Assembly (NCBI GenBank): GCA_016870995.1
Contig: VFZU01000034.1
Location: 1 to 50,039, forward strand
DNA from: Acidobacteriota bacterium
GTDB taxonomy: Bacteria; Acidobacteriota; Terriglobia; Bryobacterales; Bryobacteraceae
Direction: 5' to 3'
DNA length: 50,039 bases
Part shown: positions 7,274-17,098 of the stretch, in pieces
Numbering within the stretch: position 1 is the first letter of the stretch
Layout: the number at the start of each line of letters is the position of its first letter
Made by a program: the position numbers and the translations under genes
Notes under the pieces: generated by a model
The model's database searches: none
What the model was told of the DNA's origin: nothing
What the model saw: the letters and a program-made list of their open reading frames with translations, nothing else

Positions 7274-8911
7274 TCAGGCGTGAATCCCCGGCGCCTCATG
7301 CCCCAGAGCTTCGACATACTCGATGTAGCTCCCCGGGTACAGCCGCGGCTCCCGCTCCTGACCCGTCTCCCCACCCAACTCCAGCACTCGCGAAGCCAGC
7401 CCACGCAAGAACATGCGGTCGTGCGACACAAAGATCATCGTTCCTTCGAAGTCCTTCAGCGCCTCCACCAGCATTTCCTTCGTCGCTAGATCGAGGTGGT
7501 TCGTGGGCTCGTCGAGCACCAGAAAATTCGGTGGATGATACAGCATCCTCGCCATCGCCAGCCGCGACTTCTCGCCCCCCGACAACGACCGGATCTTCTT
7601 GTCGGACTCTTCACCCGAAAACTGAAAAGCCCCCGCCAGCGTCCGCAACGACCCAATTGCATCCTTTGGAAAATCCTTCTGCAACTGCTCAATCACGGTC
7701 AAATCCGGGTCCAGAATATCCAGTGCCTGCTGCGCGAAGTACCCCATCGAAAGGCTCGCTCCCAGCTTCACAATCCCGCGGTCCGGCTCACTCGCCCCCG
7801 CAATAATCTTCAACAGCGTGCTCTTCCCCGCGCCATTGCGCCCCATCACCGCCCATCGCTCCCCACGCCGGATCGTGAAGTTGAATCCCTGATAGATCAC
7901 CCTCTGCCCGTACGCCTTATCCATGCCTTCCACAACAGCCACCAGATCCCCGCTCCGCGGTGGCACCCGGAAATCAAACTTCACCACCTGCCGCTTCTTC
8001 GGCAATTCGATCTTCTCGATCTTGTCTAGCGCCTTGATGCGGCTCTGCACCTGCGCCGCCTTCGCCGCATGCGTCTTAAACCTCTCGATAAACCGCTGCT
8101 CCTTGGCCAGCATCGCCTGCTGCCGCGCAAACGCCGCCTGCTGATTCGTCTCTCGAATCGCCCGCTCTCGCTCGTAGAAATCGTAGTTCCCCGAGTAAGT
8201 AATGATCTCGCCCTCGTCGATTTCAATGATCTTGTTCACGATCCGATTCATAAACTCCCGGTCGTGCGACGTCATCAACAACGTCCCCTCATACTCTTTC
8301 AAGAACTGTTCGAGCCACACGATCGATTCGATATCCAAGTGGTTCGTCGGTTCGTCCATCAGCAATACATCGGGCCGCCCCAGCAACACCCGCGCCAGTG
8401 CCACGCGCATCTTCCACCCACCCGATAGCGCCCCCACATCTCCGTCCACCTGATCGTCGGCAAATCCCAGCCCCGCCAACACTTCGCGCGCCTGTGCCTC
8501 CAGCGTGTACCCACCCAGGTGCTCATACTCTTCCTGCACCTCGCCAAACCGATCGAGAATCTTGTCCATTTCATCGGCCCGCGCCGGGTCTTCCATCGCA
8601 TTCTGCAACTCAGTCAGCTCATGATGCAGATCCCCAACACGCCCACTGCCCGCAATCGCTTCATCGATCACCGGCCGACCGGCCATCTCGCCCACATCCT
8701 GGCGAAAATAACCCAGCGTCATCTTCTTCGGAACAGAGATGTCCCCGTCATCCGCCGTTTCCTCGCTCATAATCATGCGGAACAGCGTTGTCTTGCCCGC
8801 TCCATTCGGGCCCACCAGCCCCACCTTCTCGCCAGGGTTTAACTGAAACGACGCCTCGACAAAAATCAACTGCTTGCCGTACTGCTTTTGAATATTGGAA
8901 AAAGAGATCAT
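7274..8911 (-). CDS. ABC-F family ATPase (translation-associated, Uup/EttA-like)
   Basis: A 545-residue soluble protein with two ABC domains in tandem and no membrane segments. Domain 1 has Walker A GPNGAGKT (34-41), signature LSGGW (162-166) and DEPTNHLD (186-193). Domain 2 has GRNGAGKS (357-364), LSGGE (443-447) and DEPTNHLD (467-474). The charged linker at about 245-310 is the P-site tRNA interaction motif of ABC-F proteins, which bind the ribosomal E site. The family includes translation factors and antibiotic-resistance proteins; the absence of a long C-terminal extension and of a drug-resistance context favours housekeeping. The neighbours on the same strand are not obviously related. 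Confidence 0.92.
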   Translation of the reverse strand: MISFSNIQKQYGKQLIFVEASFQLNPGEKVGLVGPNGAGKTTLFRMIMSEETADDGDISVPKKMTLGYFRQDVGEMAGRPVIDEAIAGSGRVGDLHHELTELQNAMEDPARADEMDKILDRFGEVQEEYEHLGGYTLEAQAREVLAGLGFADDQVDGDVGALSGGWKMRVALARVLLGRPDVLLMDEPTNHLDIESIVWLEQFLKEYEGTLLMTSHDREFMNRIVNKIIEIDEGEIITYSGNYDFYERERAIRETNQQAAFARQQAMLAKEQRFIERFKTHAAKAAQVQSRIKALDKIEKIELPKKRQVVKFDFRVPPRSGDLVAVVEGMDKAYGQRVIYQGFNFTIRRGERWAVMGRNGAGKSTLLKIIAGASEPDRGIVKLGASLSMGYFAQQALDILDPDLTVIEQLQKDFPKDAIGSLRTLAGAFQFSGEESDKKIRSLSGGEKSRLAMARMLYHPPNFLVLDEPTNHLDLATKEMLVEALKDFEGTMIFVSHDRMFLRGLASRVLELGGETGQEREPRLYPGSYIEYVEALGHEAPGIHA

Positions 8912-8939
8912 CCGCTCTCTTAAGCTAGCATCCCCGCTG

Positions 8940-9881
8940 CTATTTCTGGCCGATTTCCCTGACCTTCATCCACGCAAAGGTGAGTGCCGAATAGCCCAGA
9001 TAAAGCCAATGCAGCGGCACCGCTCTCAACGCAAACCAGAGTCCTCGTTTTCTCACGAGAAACCAGTGCCAATCCCCTCGCAATCCCGTCGCCGCCAACA
9101 GCAACCCCAACCCCTCCACCCGCCAGCACAACAAGGCACCGCTCAAGACCAACGCCGCACACACCCGGTCTCGCCAGCGTGTATTCAAATCATTCCGCAG
9201 GCCCTTCCGCGACTGCATCAACTCAATCCAGGGGATCGCCCTGCCAAGCACGTCCGTCCTCACCATACTCCGCAACGTCCAATACTTGCGGTGCTTCACC
9301 TGTATGGCTGGATCCAACTCGATCTTCCCTCCGGCGTCGCTCAGCCGCAGCCCCAGGTCCACATCTTCGAGCCATCTCCGTGCAGGGTCGAATCCACCAG
9401 CCTTCTCAAACGCAGCCCGGCTCATCGCCCCGCATCCCGTCCAGAAGGTAATGGCCACTCTGTCTCCGGTCTGGTGCGTATAGTGATGAAACAGATTGCG
9501 GAATTCCGAAACCAGCGTTTTCACATAGGGCTCATCGTCATAAGACCCCATCACCGCGTCCACATCGCCTTGCTCCACCCGCGCCACCAGTTGCTCCACC
9601 GCTCCGGCATGCACTTCAACATCCGCGTCGAAGAACACCAGCACGCTTCCGCTTGATTCCGCCACCGCCCGGTTCCGTGCTGCCGCCGGCCCTTCGTTCT
9701 GAAGATTGCGAAACACTCGCGCTCCAGCCCGCTCGGCGATCTTGCCAGTTCCATCGCTCGATCCGTCGTCCACCAGCACAACCTCTCCACCCTCTGGCCA
9801 ACTCGCCACGATCGAACCAACCGCCGCCTCCACATCGTTTGCCGCATCTTTGGCGGCAATGATCACGCTATATCGTGGCAT
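8940..9881 (-). CDS. Family 2 glycosyltransferase, membrane-anchored
   Basis: A 313-residue GT-A fold protein. The nucleotide-sugar site is VLVDDGSSDGT (DDG at 38-40), the metal-binding DxD is FFDADVEV (85-87), and RWLEDVDLGLRL is the acceptor-side ED motif. Two hydrophobic segments near the C terminus (about 240-265 and 285-305) likely anchor it at the inner membrane. It would transfer a sugar to a lipid-linked or polysaccharide acceptor. Its start overlaps the end of the flavoprotein gene by 14 nt, so the two form an operon. Confidence 0.88.
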   Translation of the reverse strand: MPRYSVIIAAKDAANDVEAAVGSIVASWPEGGEVVLVDDGSSDGTGKIAERAGARVFRNLQNEGPAAARNRAVAESSGSVLVFFDADVEVHAGAVEQLVARVEQGDVDAVMGSYDDEPYVKTLVSEFRNLFHHYTHQTGDRVAITFWTGCGAMSRAAFEKAGGFDPARRWLEDVDLGLRLSDAGGKIELDPAIQVKHRKYWTLRSMVRTDVLGRAIPWIELMQSRKGLRNDLNTRWRDRVCAALVLSGALLCWRVEGLGLLLAATGLRGDWHWFLVRKRGLWFALRAVPLHWLYLGYSALTFAWMKVREIGQK

Positions 9882-11358
9882 TCACCTTCTCGGGCGTCGA
9901 TGGCTGCATTGCTTCCATCGAGTCGATTTCTTCCTGGCTCAAATGAAACCCATCTTCGTGATAGTGCTCGTCAGCGTTCACATGCCAGAGATCATGCTTT
10001 CCCAGTTCCATGATGTTCCGCGATGCCAGCACGCCCGTCAGCATCGAGTGATCCTGATTGTTGTACCGGTGCATGCCGTTGCGACCGACACACTGCAGAT
10101 TGCTCGCCTCTTCCCGCAAAAACCGCTTCACCGCATCCACCGCTACCGCGTAGTTGTCGTCATAGATCGGGTACGCTTTCGGCTCCCGGATCACGCAGCC
10201 ATCCTCAAAGTCTCCCTTTTTGGCCAGACCGAGCTTCACCACCTCCGCCCTTGCCAGCGAGATCAACTCTTTGTCCGACATCGACCACAGAGCATCCCCT
10301 TCAAACACGAAATACTCCATCCCAAGGCAAGTCGAGGTTTCATTCGGTACCATCTCAGGGCTCCAGTTCCTGAAGTTCTGAATCCGCCCCACCTTTACTC
10401 CCTCGTCATGCACATAAATCCAGTTATCAGCAAATGGGTTCGCTACCTTCAAAATCAACGCAACGGTCAAGAAGTCCAGGTAGCGCAGCTTTTGCACCGC
10501 ATTCAAATACTCAGGCCCTGCTGGCTCCAGACTTTCTACCAACGTTCGCATCGGCATGGAACTAATAAAGTGCTCTCCGCGCCAGGTCTTCCCGCCAGCA
10601 ACCACTGCGTTCACTTTGCCGCCACCCCACTCGATGGCGGTAACGTCGGCGTTGTACTCCACGCCACCCACCATCTCTGCCGCCTTTTCCCACATCATCC
10701 CGGGGCCCAGCCTTGGATACTCGAAGCTGTCAATCAGGGTCTTCAAACCAGGTCCTTTGGCTCCTGGAATCATCTTTGCCAGCACAGACCAGATCAAGGC
10801 CGGTATCGAAAGACCACGAATGCGCTGTGCCGCCCACTCCGCACCAATCTCCGTGCACTTCATGCCCCACACTTTTTCTGTATAGGTCTTGAAGAATCTG
10901 CGGTACAACCGCCTCCCAAAACGATTGATCAGCCAGCCCTCAAGATCCCTTTCATCTTTGGCCGGAAACAACTGCGCTTTGATGTAAGACAGAAGACTCA
11001 GCGTCGATTCGAAGATGCCCAGCTTAAACACCGTTTCCAGTGGCTCGAGCGGATAAGAATAAAAAACGCCGCCGTAATAAATGCGCGACAGCTGAGGCCG
11101 CACCAGCATATCGTTGCCCAGGATCTCCCGCCACATCCGCTTCACTAACGCTACTTTGGTAAAAAACCGGTGTCCCCCGATGTCGAACAAGAATCCTCGA
11201 TACTCGACCGTACGAGACAACCCACCCGCTTGCATTCCCTTTTCCAACACAACGGAAGAAAAGCCATGCCGCATCAATTCATAAGCCGCGGACAACCCAG
11301 CCGGCCCTGCACCAATAATCACTGTTTTGACAGACGTCCCCTTTACTTCCTGCTTCAA
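9868..11358 (-). CDS. FAD-dependent oxidoreductase, UDP-galactopyranose mutase/protoporphyrinogen-oxidase-like
   Basis: About 496 residues. An N-terminal Rossmann fold VIIGAGPAGLSAAYEL binds FAD, followed by the second dinucleotide stretch (EKGMQAGGLSRT, then DIGGHRFF). The GGLSRT...GGHRFF pattern is typical of the amine-oxidase/GLF-like flavoproteins found in polysaccharide clusters. I prefer a TTG start at 11358, preceded by GGAGGG at proper spacing, over the far upstream ATG at 11403; this puts the Rossmann strand near the N terminus as usual. Downstream overlap with the GT2 gene and the surrounding glycosyltransferases suggest sugar-nucleotide or lipid-linked sugar modification. The exact reaction is unknown. 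Confidence 0.82.
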   Translation of the reverse strand: MKQEVKGTSVKTVIIGAGPAGLSAAYELMRHGFSSVVLEKGMQAGGLSRTVEYRGFLFDIGGHRFFTKVALVKRMWREILGNDMLVRPQLSRIYYGGVFYSYPLEPLETVFKLGIFESTLSLLSYIKAQLFPAKDERDLEGWLINRFGRRLYRRFFKTYTEKVWGMKCTEIGAEWAAQRIRGLSIPALIWSVLAKMIPGAKGPGLKTLIDSFEYPRLGPGMMWEKAAEMVGGVEYNADVTAIEWGGGKVNAVVAGGKTWRGEHFISSMPMRTLVESLEPAGPEYLNAVQKLRYLDFLTVALILKVANPFADNWIYVHDEGVKVGRIQNFRNWSPEMVPNETSTCLGMEYFVFEGDALWSMSDKELISLARAEVVKLGLAKKGDFEDGCVIREPKAYPIYDDNYAVAVDAVKRFLREEASNLQCVGRNGMHRYNNQDHSMLTGVLASRNIMELGKHDLWHVNADEHYHEDGFHLSQEEIDSMEAMQPSTPEKVNATI

Positions 11359-11402
11359 CAGTCCCTCCAGACGTGAAACTATTAGGATAAGCGCAACTGC
11401 CA

Positions 11403-12926
11403 ATGCAATCCAAGTTAGTTGTTTACTGCCTTTGTCTGTTTGCTGCCGTGATTCTAGTACCTGTGTACTGGCTCGGTGGCTTTCATGCGGAATTCGCAGG
11501 CGCGGATGAGGCTTCTCACCTCGTCAGCGGCATCATGGTCTATCAGTATCTTGCTCAAGGTCTGCTGCAAGGTCAATCTCCGATGGCATTTGCTCGGGAC
11601 TACTACGAACACTACCCAAGGGTTGCCATCGGCCATTGGCCGCCAGTCTTCTACTTTGTGCAGGCCTTCTGGTTTTTGATTGTTGGACTGTCGCGAACTT
11701 CCGTGATGCTGCTATCGGTCTTGATTACCGCTGCTCTTGGTACTGCAACGGTTTGGTTTTGTCGTCTTCACAGCGTCAATCTGCCAGCTGCACTTGCTGC
11801 CGGTCTCCTCGTTGTTCTCTCGCCGCAAGCACTGGCTTCAACCATTGAGTTTGGTTCCGACCCTTTGGTAGCGCTTCTCGTTTTTCTCGCTGCATTCGCC
11901 GCCTGTGAATGGTTTCAATCGCAATCAACACGATCCGGTCTGCTCTTCGCTCTCCTTGCCGCTACTGCCTGCCTCACCAAAGGCAACGCATTTCCCTTGC
12001 TGCTCATGCCCTTCTTTCTTCTTGTGTTTCGACGCGATTTGGGCTTGTTGCGGCCGATGCTTCTGATCCTTCTGTTGGTCCTGCCTTGGTACTGGATTCA
12101 GCGAGACCTGATGGTCCATGAAGTGGTTCCCGGCGGAACCTCTGACCTCCCCGGCAGGGTTCAGTACTCCGCCATCAAGAATGCGCGCCTCATCGCGCTA
12201 GCCGCTGGCCCCATCGTCTTCCTGTTTGCCATTTCTTCTTGGCGGCAAATCAAATCCCTCTCGACCCTTCCGATGATCCTCTTGCCGTTGACTCATTGGC
12301 TCTTTCTCAGCTTTATTTCGCCTCATGCCGAAACACGTTTGATGATGGTGGTCATTCCGATTTTCTGCTTCTTGGCCGCAGTACTGATCAAGTCATGGAA
12401 GCCGCTGCCACTGATCGGATTCTGTTTGCTTTCCCTTACCTTTGCTCATCTTCTTCAGCCACTCAGACCCAAACCGCAAACTGGGTTTGTCCCTGCAGTT
12501 GCGGCGACCCTGAGCATGCCATGTCCGGTCTCCTTAATCACCTCCAACTTCTTTGGCGAAGGTCCATGGCTTGGGGAGATCGCCATCCACCAGCCATCCC
12601 CACATCTTGTTGTCCGCAGGGGTTCCAAACTGTTCCAAAGCTCCAGATGGATGGGTGAAGATTACCGGGTACTCGCAGAATCTGCAGCAGCCGTAACCCA
12701 GATTCTTGATACTCAGCACATCGATTGCCTGATTGAGCACACCCGAGCGAGCGTCGCTCCGCTTCCCTATAAGGGCTTTATGGACACCGCACTGGCGAAT
12801 TGGCAGCCCACTCAACTCACCAAGGAGATTCGCTTGTACCGCAGGCCGGCTGGCAATCCAGCTAACGCAGCAATCCTTCCAGTCGCAGATAATCCGCCGT
12901 CGACTTCACAATCTCCCTCGCGCTAA
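11403..12926 (+). CDS. GT39/ArnT-like integral-membrane glycosyltransferase
   Basis: A 507-residue polytopic membrane protein. The first transmembrane helix (residues 3-22) is followed by the acidic loop FAGADEASH, the D-E catalytic signature of GT-C transferases that use polyprenyl-phosphate sugars. About nine further hydrophobic helices follow up to residue 360, then a soluble periplasmic C-terminal domain. It would move a sugar from a polyprenyl carrier onto lipid or protein outside the inner membrane. It is divergent from the flavoprotein operon (only 44 bp between starts), and its 3' end overlaps the convergent epimerase gene by 65 bp. Confidence 0.82.
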   Translation: MQSKLVVYCLCLFAAVILVPVYWLGGFHAEFAGADEASHLVSGIMVYQYLAQGLLQGQSPMAFARDYYEHYPRVAIGHWPPVFYFVQAFWFLIVGLSRTSVMLLSVLITAALGTATVWFCRLHSVNLPAALAAGLLVVLSPQALASTIEFGSDPLVALLVFLAAFAACEWFQSQSTRSGLLFALLAATACLTKGNAFPLLLMPFFLLVFRRDLGLLRPMLLILLLVLPWYWIQRDLMVHEVVPGGTSDLPGRVQYSAIKNARLIALAAGPIVFLFAISSWRQIKSLSTLPMILLPLTHWLFLSFISPHAETRLMMVVIPIFCFLAAVLIKSWKPLPLIGFCLLSLTFAHLLQPLRPKPQTGFVPAVAATLSMPCPVSLITSNFFGEGPWLGEIAIHQPSPHLVVRRGSKLFQSSRWMGEDYRVLAESAAAVTQILDTQHIDCLIEHTRASVAPLPYKGFMDTALANWQPTQLTKEIRLYRRPAGNPANAAILPVADNPPSTSQSPSR

Positions 12927-13830
12927 ATTGGGGCTGATAGCCCAACTCCCGCCGCGCCTTGGAGATATTGAAAGTTCGATCGCCCAGAAAAAAATCCAGC
13001 CGATCCGACTTCGGCACGCGCAGCCCGAACGAGCGAACCGTCAGTCGATTGATCCAGTTATAGATCCGCAGCGGAGCTTCCGGGATGCCGTCGCGGATCG
13101 GCGCCGCGCCAGTCTCCTCAGCCATCATCTGCATCAGTTTACGCAGAGCAACCGCTTCATGCCCTGTCATCACGTACACCTGTCGCTCAACTCCAGGCGT
13201 CGAGCCGCATCGTACTAAGCCAGCTGAAAGGTCGTCGATGTGCGTCAGCGTATGCATCCCGCTTCCCGCTCCAGCCATGCGAAACCGGTTATCCGCCACC
13301 ACTCGAAACAACTCCGCCCAGGCCTGCATCCCTGGCCCCCACACCGTCACAGTGCGCACGATTACGACGGGGAGATCCGGAAACTCAAGTAATACTCTCT
13401 CGCCCTGCAGCTTCGACTCCCCATAAGGAGAATCTGGCTGAACAGGCGTCTCCTCGTCGATATCATGGCGTGAAACTGCCCGGCCATACACGGCACCAGT
13501 GCTTGTATATACAACTCTCCTCACTTTGTTTGCCAGCGCTGCCTTGGCCACATTCCGTGAGCCCTCTACATTCACTGCAAACAAGGTGGCCAGGGAGTCA
13601 TGAGCACCATGAGTCGAAGCGGCGCAATGATAGACCCAGCTACAATCCTGCGTAGCCTTTATTACCGCCTCCTCGTCCCGTAGGTCAGCGAAGACTACGG
13701 TCGCCCCCTTCGGCGCAGCCCTTCGTGTCCCCGGGCGCACCATGGCCCGGACCTCTACCCCTTGAGCCAGCAAATCCTCAACCAGTTTGCGCCCAACAAG
13801 ACCATTCGCTCCCGTTACCAGCGCCAGCAC
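12862..13830 (-). CDS. NAD-dependent epimerase/dehydratase (extended SDR)
   Basis: About 322 residues. Rossmann motif TGANGLVG near the N terminus, DLRDEE, the S-T-G segment YTSTGAVYG, and the catalytic YGESK (YxxxK) define an extended short-chain dehydrogenase acting on nucleotide sugars or related substrates. I prefer the GTG at 13830, which overlaps the upstream stop codon (TAGTG) and gives a tight MLALVTGANG terminus; ATG 13848 would add six residues. It is the last gene of a minus-strand operon with GT2, GT4 and Gfo/Idh genes. A fragment of a second copy is found at 21397-21443. Confidence 0.87.
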   Translation of the reverse strand: MLALVTGANGLVGRKLVEDLLAQGVEVRAMVRPGTRRAAPKGATVVFADLRDEEAVIKATQDCSWVYHCAASTHGAHDSLATLFAVNVEGSRNVAKAALANKVRRVVYTSTGAVYGRAVSRHDIDEETPVQPDSPYGESKLQGERVLLEFPDLPVVIVRTVTVWGPGMQAWAELFRVVADNRFRMAGAGSGMHTLTHIDDLSAGLVRCGSTPGVERQVYVMTGHEAVALRKLMQMMAEETGAAPIRDGIPEAPLRIYNWINRLTVRSFGLRVPKSDRLDFFLGDRTFNISKARRELGYQPQFSAREIVKSTADYLRLEGLLR

Positions 13831-14810
13831 TAAACCGACTCCGCCCAACGCGCCATCGACTCAGGCCGCAGCATCGTCGAGTACATACCTAGCACTTCTG
13901 TCGCGCGTGCTGTTGTTGAAAGAGCAACAAGAAAGGGCAGCAGCATCCATGCCTTCCAGCTCGCAATCTCCCTTGCCCTACAGAATCGAAACCACCTCGG
14001 CACATCGAGCAAGATATGCCAGGCCATCGTTACCAGCGGTTCAAAAATTCCCGTCTTGCCAATCCACGGATTGGGAAAATGCTGATCAAGACGTCGCAAT
14101 CGATAAACCTCGTAGCCGTAGCGGAAGTGGAGTTTCTGCAGCCAGTAAAACCAACCAAAATGATGCACCACTGCTTGCTTGCCCGCAAAACGAATCTTGC
14201 ATCCCTGCCGCTGAAGCTCTCGGAACAACAGTGGCGACGCTAGCACCCTCCCGAAATCTGTCCTGTATTTTTGTTGTTCCAGTACCTCAGCTTTCATCTC
14301 CACGTTGTGGTCCATAAAGCCTCTCACCACAACTCCTTCGCCATGGTCGGGCCCCAAAATATAGCCGAACGTACAGGAGACTGCCATCTGTCGAAAGATA
14401 GATTTCGCAGTCCAGCCGCCCTCATCCTGGAACAAACTCAACCCCACCGACACATCACCGCCGCCTCTCATATTGGCAACAATCGACGAGATCCAGCTCC
14501 GTTCGGGAAACACGTCAGAGTCTGTAAAGGCAATGATCTCCCCCGTCGCCTCGCTCGCTCCTTTGTTCTTCAACTCGTAGTAAGTCGCACCATCGGCGGC
14601 AATCGCCTTCACCGCGCAAAACGGCTGCGGGTTCTCGCACAGCGGTGCCCACTCTTCGGTCTGATGCGCCGATCCCACCAGGATCAACTCCACTTCACCG
14701 AGAGGAAAATCCTGTTGGCGCAACGCCCCAATCGTGTTGTCCGAAGTGCCGCGCTCCCGGCTTTCATTGAACCCTTCAAGAACAATCGATATGGTCGGTC
14801 TTCGAATCAA
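13830..14810 (-). CDS. Family 2 glycosyltransferase (copy A of duplicated gene)
   Basis: A 326-residue GT-A protein: ISIVLEGFNES at the N terminus, the FTDSDVFPE acidic metal motif near residue 95, and a C-terminal hydrophobic stretch (about 285-305). The usual DDG is not evident; an E-G-F-N motif replaces the common start. It is strongly similar along its whole length to the gene at 21445-22425, so one arose from the other. Stop and start codons are fused with neighbours on both sides (4-nt overlap upstream with the GT4 gene), so it is co-translated within the operon. Donor and acceptor are unknown. Confidence 0.86.
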   Translation of the reverse strand: MIRRPTISIVLEGFNESRERGTSDNTIGALRQQDFPLGEVELILVGSAHQTEEWAPLCENPQPFCAVKAIAADGATYYELKNKGASEATGEIIAFTDSDVFPERSWISSIVANMRGGGDVSVGLSLFQDEGGWTAKSIFRQMAVSCTFGYILGPDHGEGVVVRGFMDHNVEMKAEVLEQQKYRTDFGRVLASPLLFRELQRQGCKIRFAGKQAVVHHFGWFYWLQKLHFRYGYEVYRLRRLDQHFPNPWIGKTGIFEPLVTMAWHILLDVPRWFRFCRAREIASWKAWMLLPFLVALSTTARATEVLGMYSTMLRPESMARWAESV

Positions 14811-15982
14811 ACTGCATCCCTCCGCTTCTTCTGTCTCAAATTCTCATACAGTTTCGCAAACTGCGCTACCCAGGTGGCCTCGCTGAAAAGACGCAAGGCC
14901 CGCTCCCTCCCGGCGGCTCCCATTCGCTCACACTGGTCTCTGTTTCCTAAAGTGCTTGCCAGTGCTTGCGCCCATGCGTCCACATTCGCCGGTGGAACCA
15001 GTATTCCCGTTTCACCATGCTCTACGACCTCTGGCAGACCACCGACATGGCTCGCGATCACTGCGGCGCCTCGCATCATGGCCTCGGCAGCAACAATGCC
15101 AAATGGCTCCGCCCATTGCGAGGGAATCACCTGCACCCATGCCCCCGCGAAGCGTCGCCTCAATGCCTCCGGCGCAAGCTGGCCATCGAAAGTGACACGG
15201 TTCCCCACCCCGAGTTCGATCGCCAACGCCTTCAGGTTTTGTTCCTCCGGGCCAGAGCCCGCCAGGATCAACCGCCCCTCAGGCACTTGCGCAAATGCCC
15301 GCAACAGAACGTCAACGCCCTTCTCTTTCACCAGCCGCCCGGCAAAAACGGCGAGTGGCTTTGTCGTCATCGCGACAGGTTCATCTCCTACGGGCACGCC
15401 GTTCCAGATCACCTCCACAGGCGCGATGCCCGCCTCTTCCAGCTTCGCCTTCACCGCGTTGCTATTCACCACCACCGCGTCGAAGCTACTCCGCCAAGCT
15501 GCGAGCATTCGCATTTGGACCATCAAGACCGGCCAATCCCAAAGCGGCAGGCAGCCATGCTCCAGGCAAGCGAGGCCGGCCGGCTTGTCGCATTCCCGGC
15601 CACCCGGCAATACCTTGGTGCCTGTTGGGCAAATCGCGCGATACCAAACCGCATGATAAAGACAAGGGAATTCTTTGAGTAGCGGCAGGATCAGCGGAGA
15701 CAGCTGAGTGAGAAACATCCTCACGTGAACAACATCGGGCTTCCATTCGCGAAGCAGCTTTCGCAGTTCAAGCCACGCCGACGGGTTGGCAGTTTGCAGC
15801 AAGGTTCGAAAGCTGCCCTTAGTGCCAAAGCACAGGTGATCGGCGATCTCATTGGTGCCCGTGTTCGCCGCAAATACCCTCGCCTCAATTCCGATTTCCT
15901 TGAGTCCGCGCTGCAACGTCCGCGTGCCGGCCTCAGCCCCGCCGTCTAGCGAACAGTAGTCGTGAATCAGAAGGACCTTCAA
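14807..15982 (-). CDS. Family 4 glycosyltransferase (GT-B)
   Basis: A 391-residue retaining glycosyltransferase of the GT4 group. The N-terminal domain begins MKVLLIHDYCSLDGGAE with the Gly-rich acceptor loop. The C-terminal donor domain has PLAVFAGRLVKEKGVD, ILAGSGPE and the E-x7-E motif EPFGIVAAEAMMRG followed by GGLPEVVEHGETG. It would add a hexose from a nucleotide sugar to a polysaccharide or glycolipid at the inner face of the membrane. It overlaps both neighbours by 4 nt, the middle of a tightly coupled operon. Confidence 0.9.
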   Translation of the reverse strand: MKVLLIHDYCSLDGGAEAGTRTLQRGLKEIGIEARVFAANTGTNEIADHLCFGTKGSFRTLLQTANPSAWLELRKLLREWKPDVVHVRMFLTQLSPLILPLLKEFPCLYHAVWYRAICPTGTKVLPGGRECDKPAGLACLEHGCLPLWDWPVLMVQMRMLAAWRSSFDAVVVNSNAVKAKLEEAGIAPVEVIWNGVPVGDEPVAMTTKPLAVFAGRLVKEKGVDVLLRAFAQVPEGRLILAGSGPEEQNLKALAIELGVGNRVTFDGQLAPEALRRRFAGAWVQVIPSQWAEPFGIVAAEAMMRGAAVIASHVGGLPEVVEHGETGILVPPANVDAWAQALASTLGNRDQCERMGAAGRERALRLFSEATWVAQFAKLYENLRQKKRRDAV

Positions 15983-17025
15983 AGGGAAACCACATCTTCG
16001 CTGCGACCACTATCCATGGATCGCTTCGCCGCTTCAATCACAAGGTGCGTTCTGAATCCATCCTCAAAACTGGGTCTGGACTGCTGGCCCGATCTCACCG
16101 CATCAAGGAAGTGTTTGACGGATCCCAAAAAACCCGGCTCGTTCCAGGGCGATTGCAACTTCTCCAGGATCAGTCCCACTTCGCCCACTGCACCCCACAA
16201 GTCTTGGAGCAGTCGCCCAGGCCCCGCCTTCTTCGCTTGAAAGGTCAGCCCTGGCGTCCGCGTCAGGTCGCAGGTCAGTTTTCCTTCCGTGCCATAGAAC
16301 ATGACACAGTGTTCCTCGATGCAGTTAGAAGACACCAGTGACTTCACCAGCATCCCGCTGTCCATCTCCATCTCGAGCGATAGAGTGTCGTTCGCGCCAA
16401 GCACGCTGCGCGGGCGCGCAAAGACGCGGCGGACTTCATCCCCTGTCAGAAACCTCGCCAGATCGATTTCGTGGGGCCCAAGATCGAACAACGCACCAAA
16501 TTCCCCATGGCGCGTAATCGACCAGTTCACTCCCCCATGTGGCGCAAACGAAAAAGAGGTGTTGAGGCAAACTGGCTTCCCTGTCTGGCCAGCAAGAACC
16601 GCCGCGTGCAGTCTTGAGATCAACGGATTAAATCTGTAATTGAACCCCATCGATCCAACCAAACCAGAATTCTTCCAGGCATCACGAACCCGAACCGCTT
16701 CGTCGAGAGTGATAGTGAACGGCTTCTCCAGATAGACATGCTTGCCTGCTGCCAGTGCCGCCAGCGTGGCTTCCGCATGCTCCTGATATGGCACCGAAAT
16801 GATCACAGCATCAATCGTAGAATCCTCGAGTAAAGCCTCATACCGGGCATGAGCTTCCACTTCAGGTGCCAGCTGCTTGGCACGCTGCAGTCGCTTCTCG
16901 TCGGTTTCGGCGAGCGCGACAACCTTTGCTCCCCGAAACCGGTTTCGGTTTTCCAGGTGCACAGCCAGAGCCACAAGGCCACACCCGAGCAGCCCAACCC
17001 GAATTTCATTGCCGTTGTTCTCCAC
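15979..17025 (-). CDS. Gfo/Idh/MocA family NAD(P)-dependent oxidoreductase
   Basis: A 348-residue two-domain dehydrogenase. N-terminal Rossmann GLLGCGLVA, then the hallmark E-K-P motif (YLEKPFTITLDEA) near residue 98, and a C-terminal alpha/beta domain with GPHEIDLARF carrying the likely catalytic His. In carbohydrate clusters such enzymes oxidise or reduce sugar rings of nucleotide sugars. It is the first gene of the minus-strand operon that continues into GT4, GT2 and the epimerase, and it is divergent from the small epimerase at 17099. Confidence 0.9.
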   Translation of the reverse strand: MENNGNEIRVGLLGCGLVALAVHLENRNRFRGAKVVALAETDEKRLQRAKQLAPEVEAHARYEALLEDSTIDAVIISVPYQEHAEATLAALAAGKHVYLEKPFTITLDEAVRVRDAWKNSGLVGSMGFNYRFNPLISRLHAAVLAGQTGKPVCLNTSFSFAPHGGVNWSITRHGEFGALFDLGPHEIDLARFLTGDEVRRVFARPRSVLGANDTLSLEMEMDSGMLVKSLVSSNCIEEHCVMFYGTEGKLTCDLTRTPGLTFQAKKAGPGRLLQDLWGAVGEVGLILEKLQSPWNEPGFLGSVKHFLDAVRSGQQSRPSFEDGFRTHLVIEAAKRSMDSGRSEDVVSL

Positions 17026-17098
17026 TCAACGCTCCTCCGCCAGCAAATTATACCCATCCCATTCTCTTGCGATCTCGTTTGTGTGCTATGCCTAGGCT

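Noticed and set aside
14271-15656. A 461-codon plus-strand open frame over the GT2/GT4 genes
   Set aside because: It overlaps two genes with strong motifs and shows only low-complexity composition.
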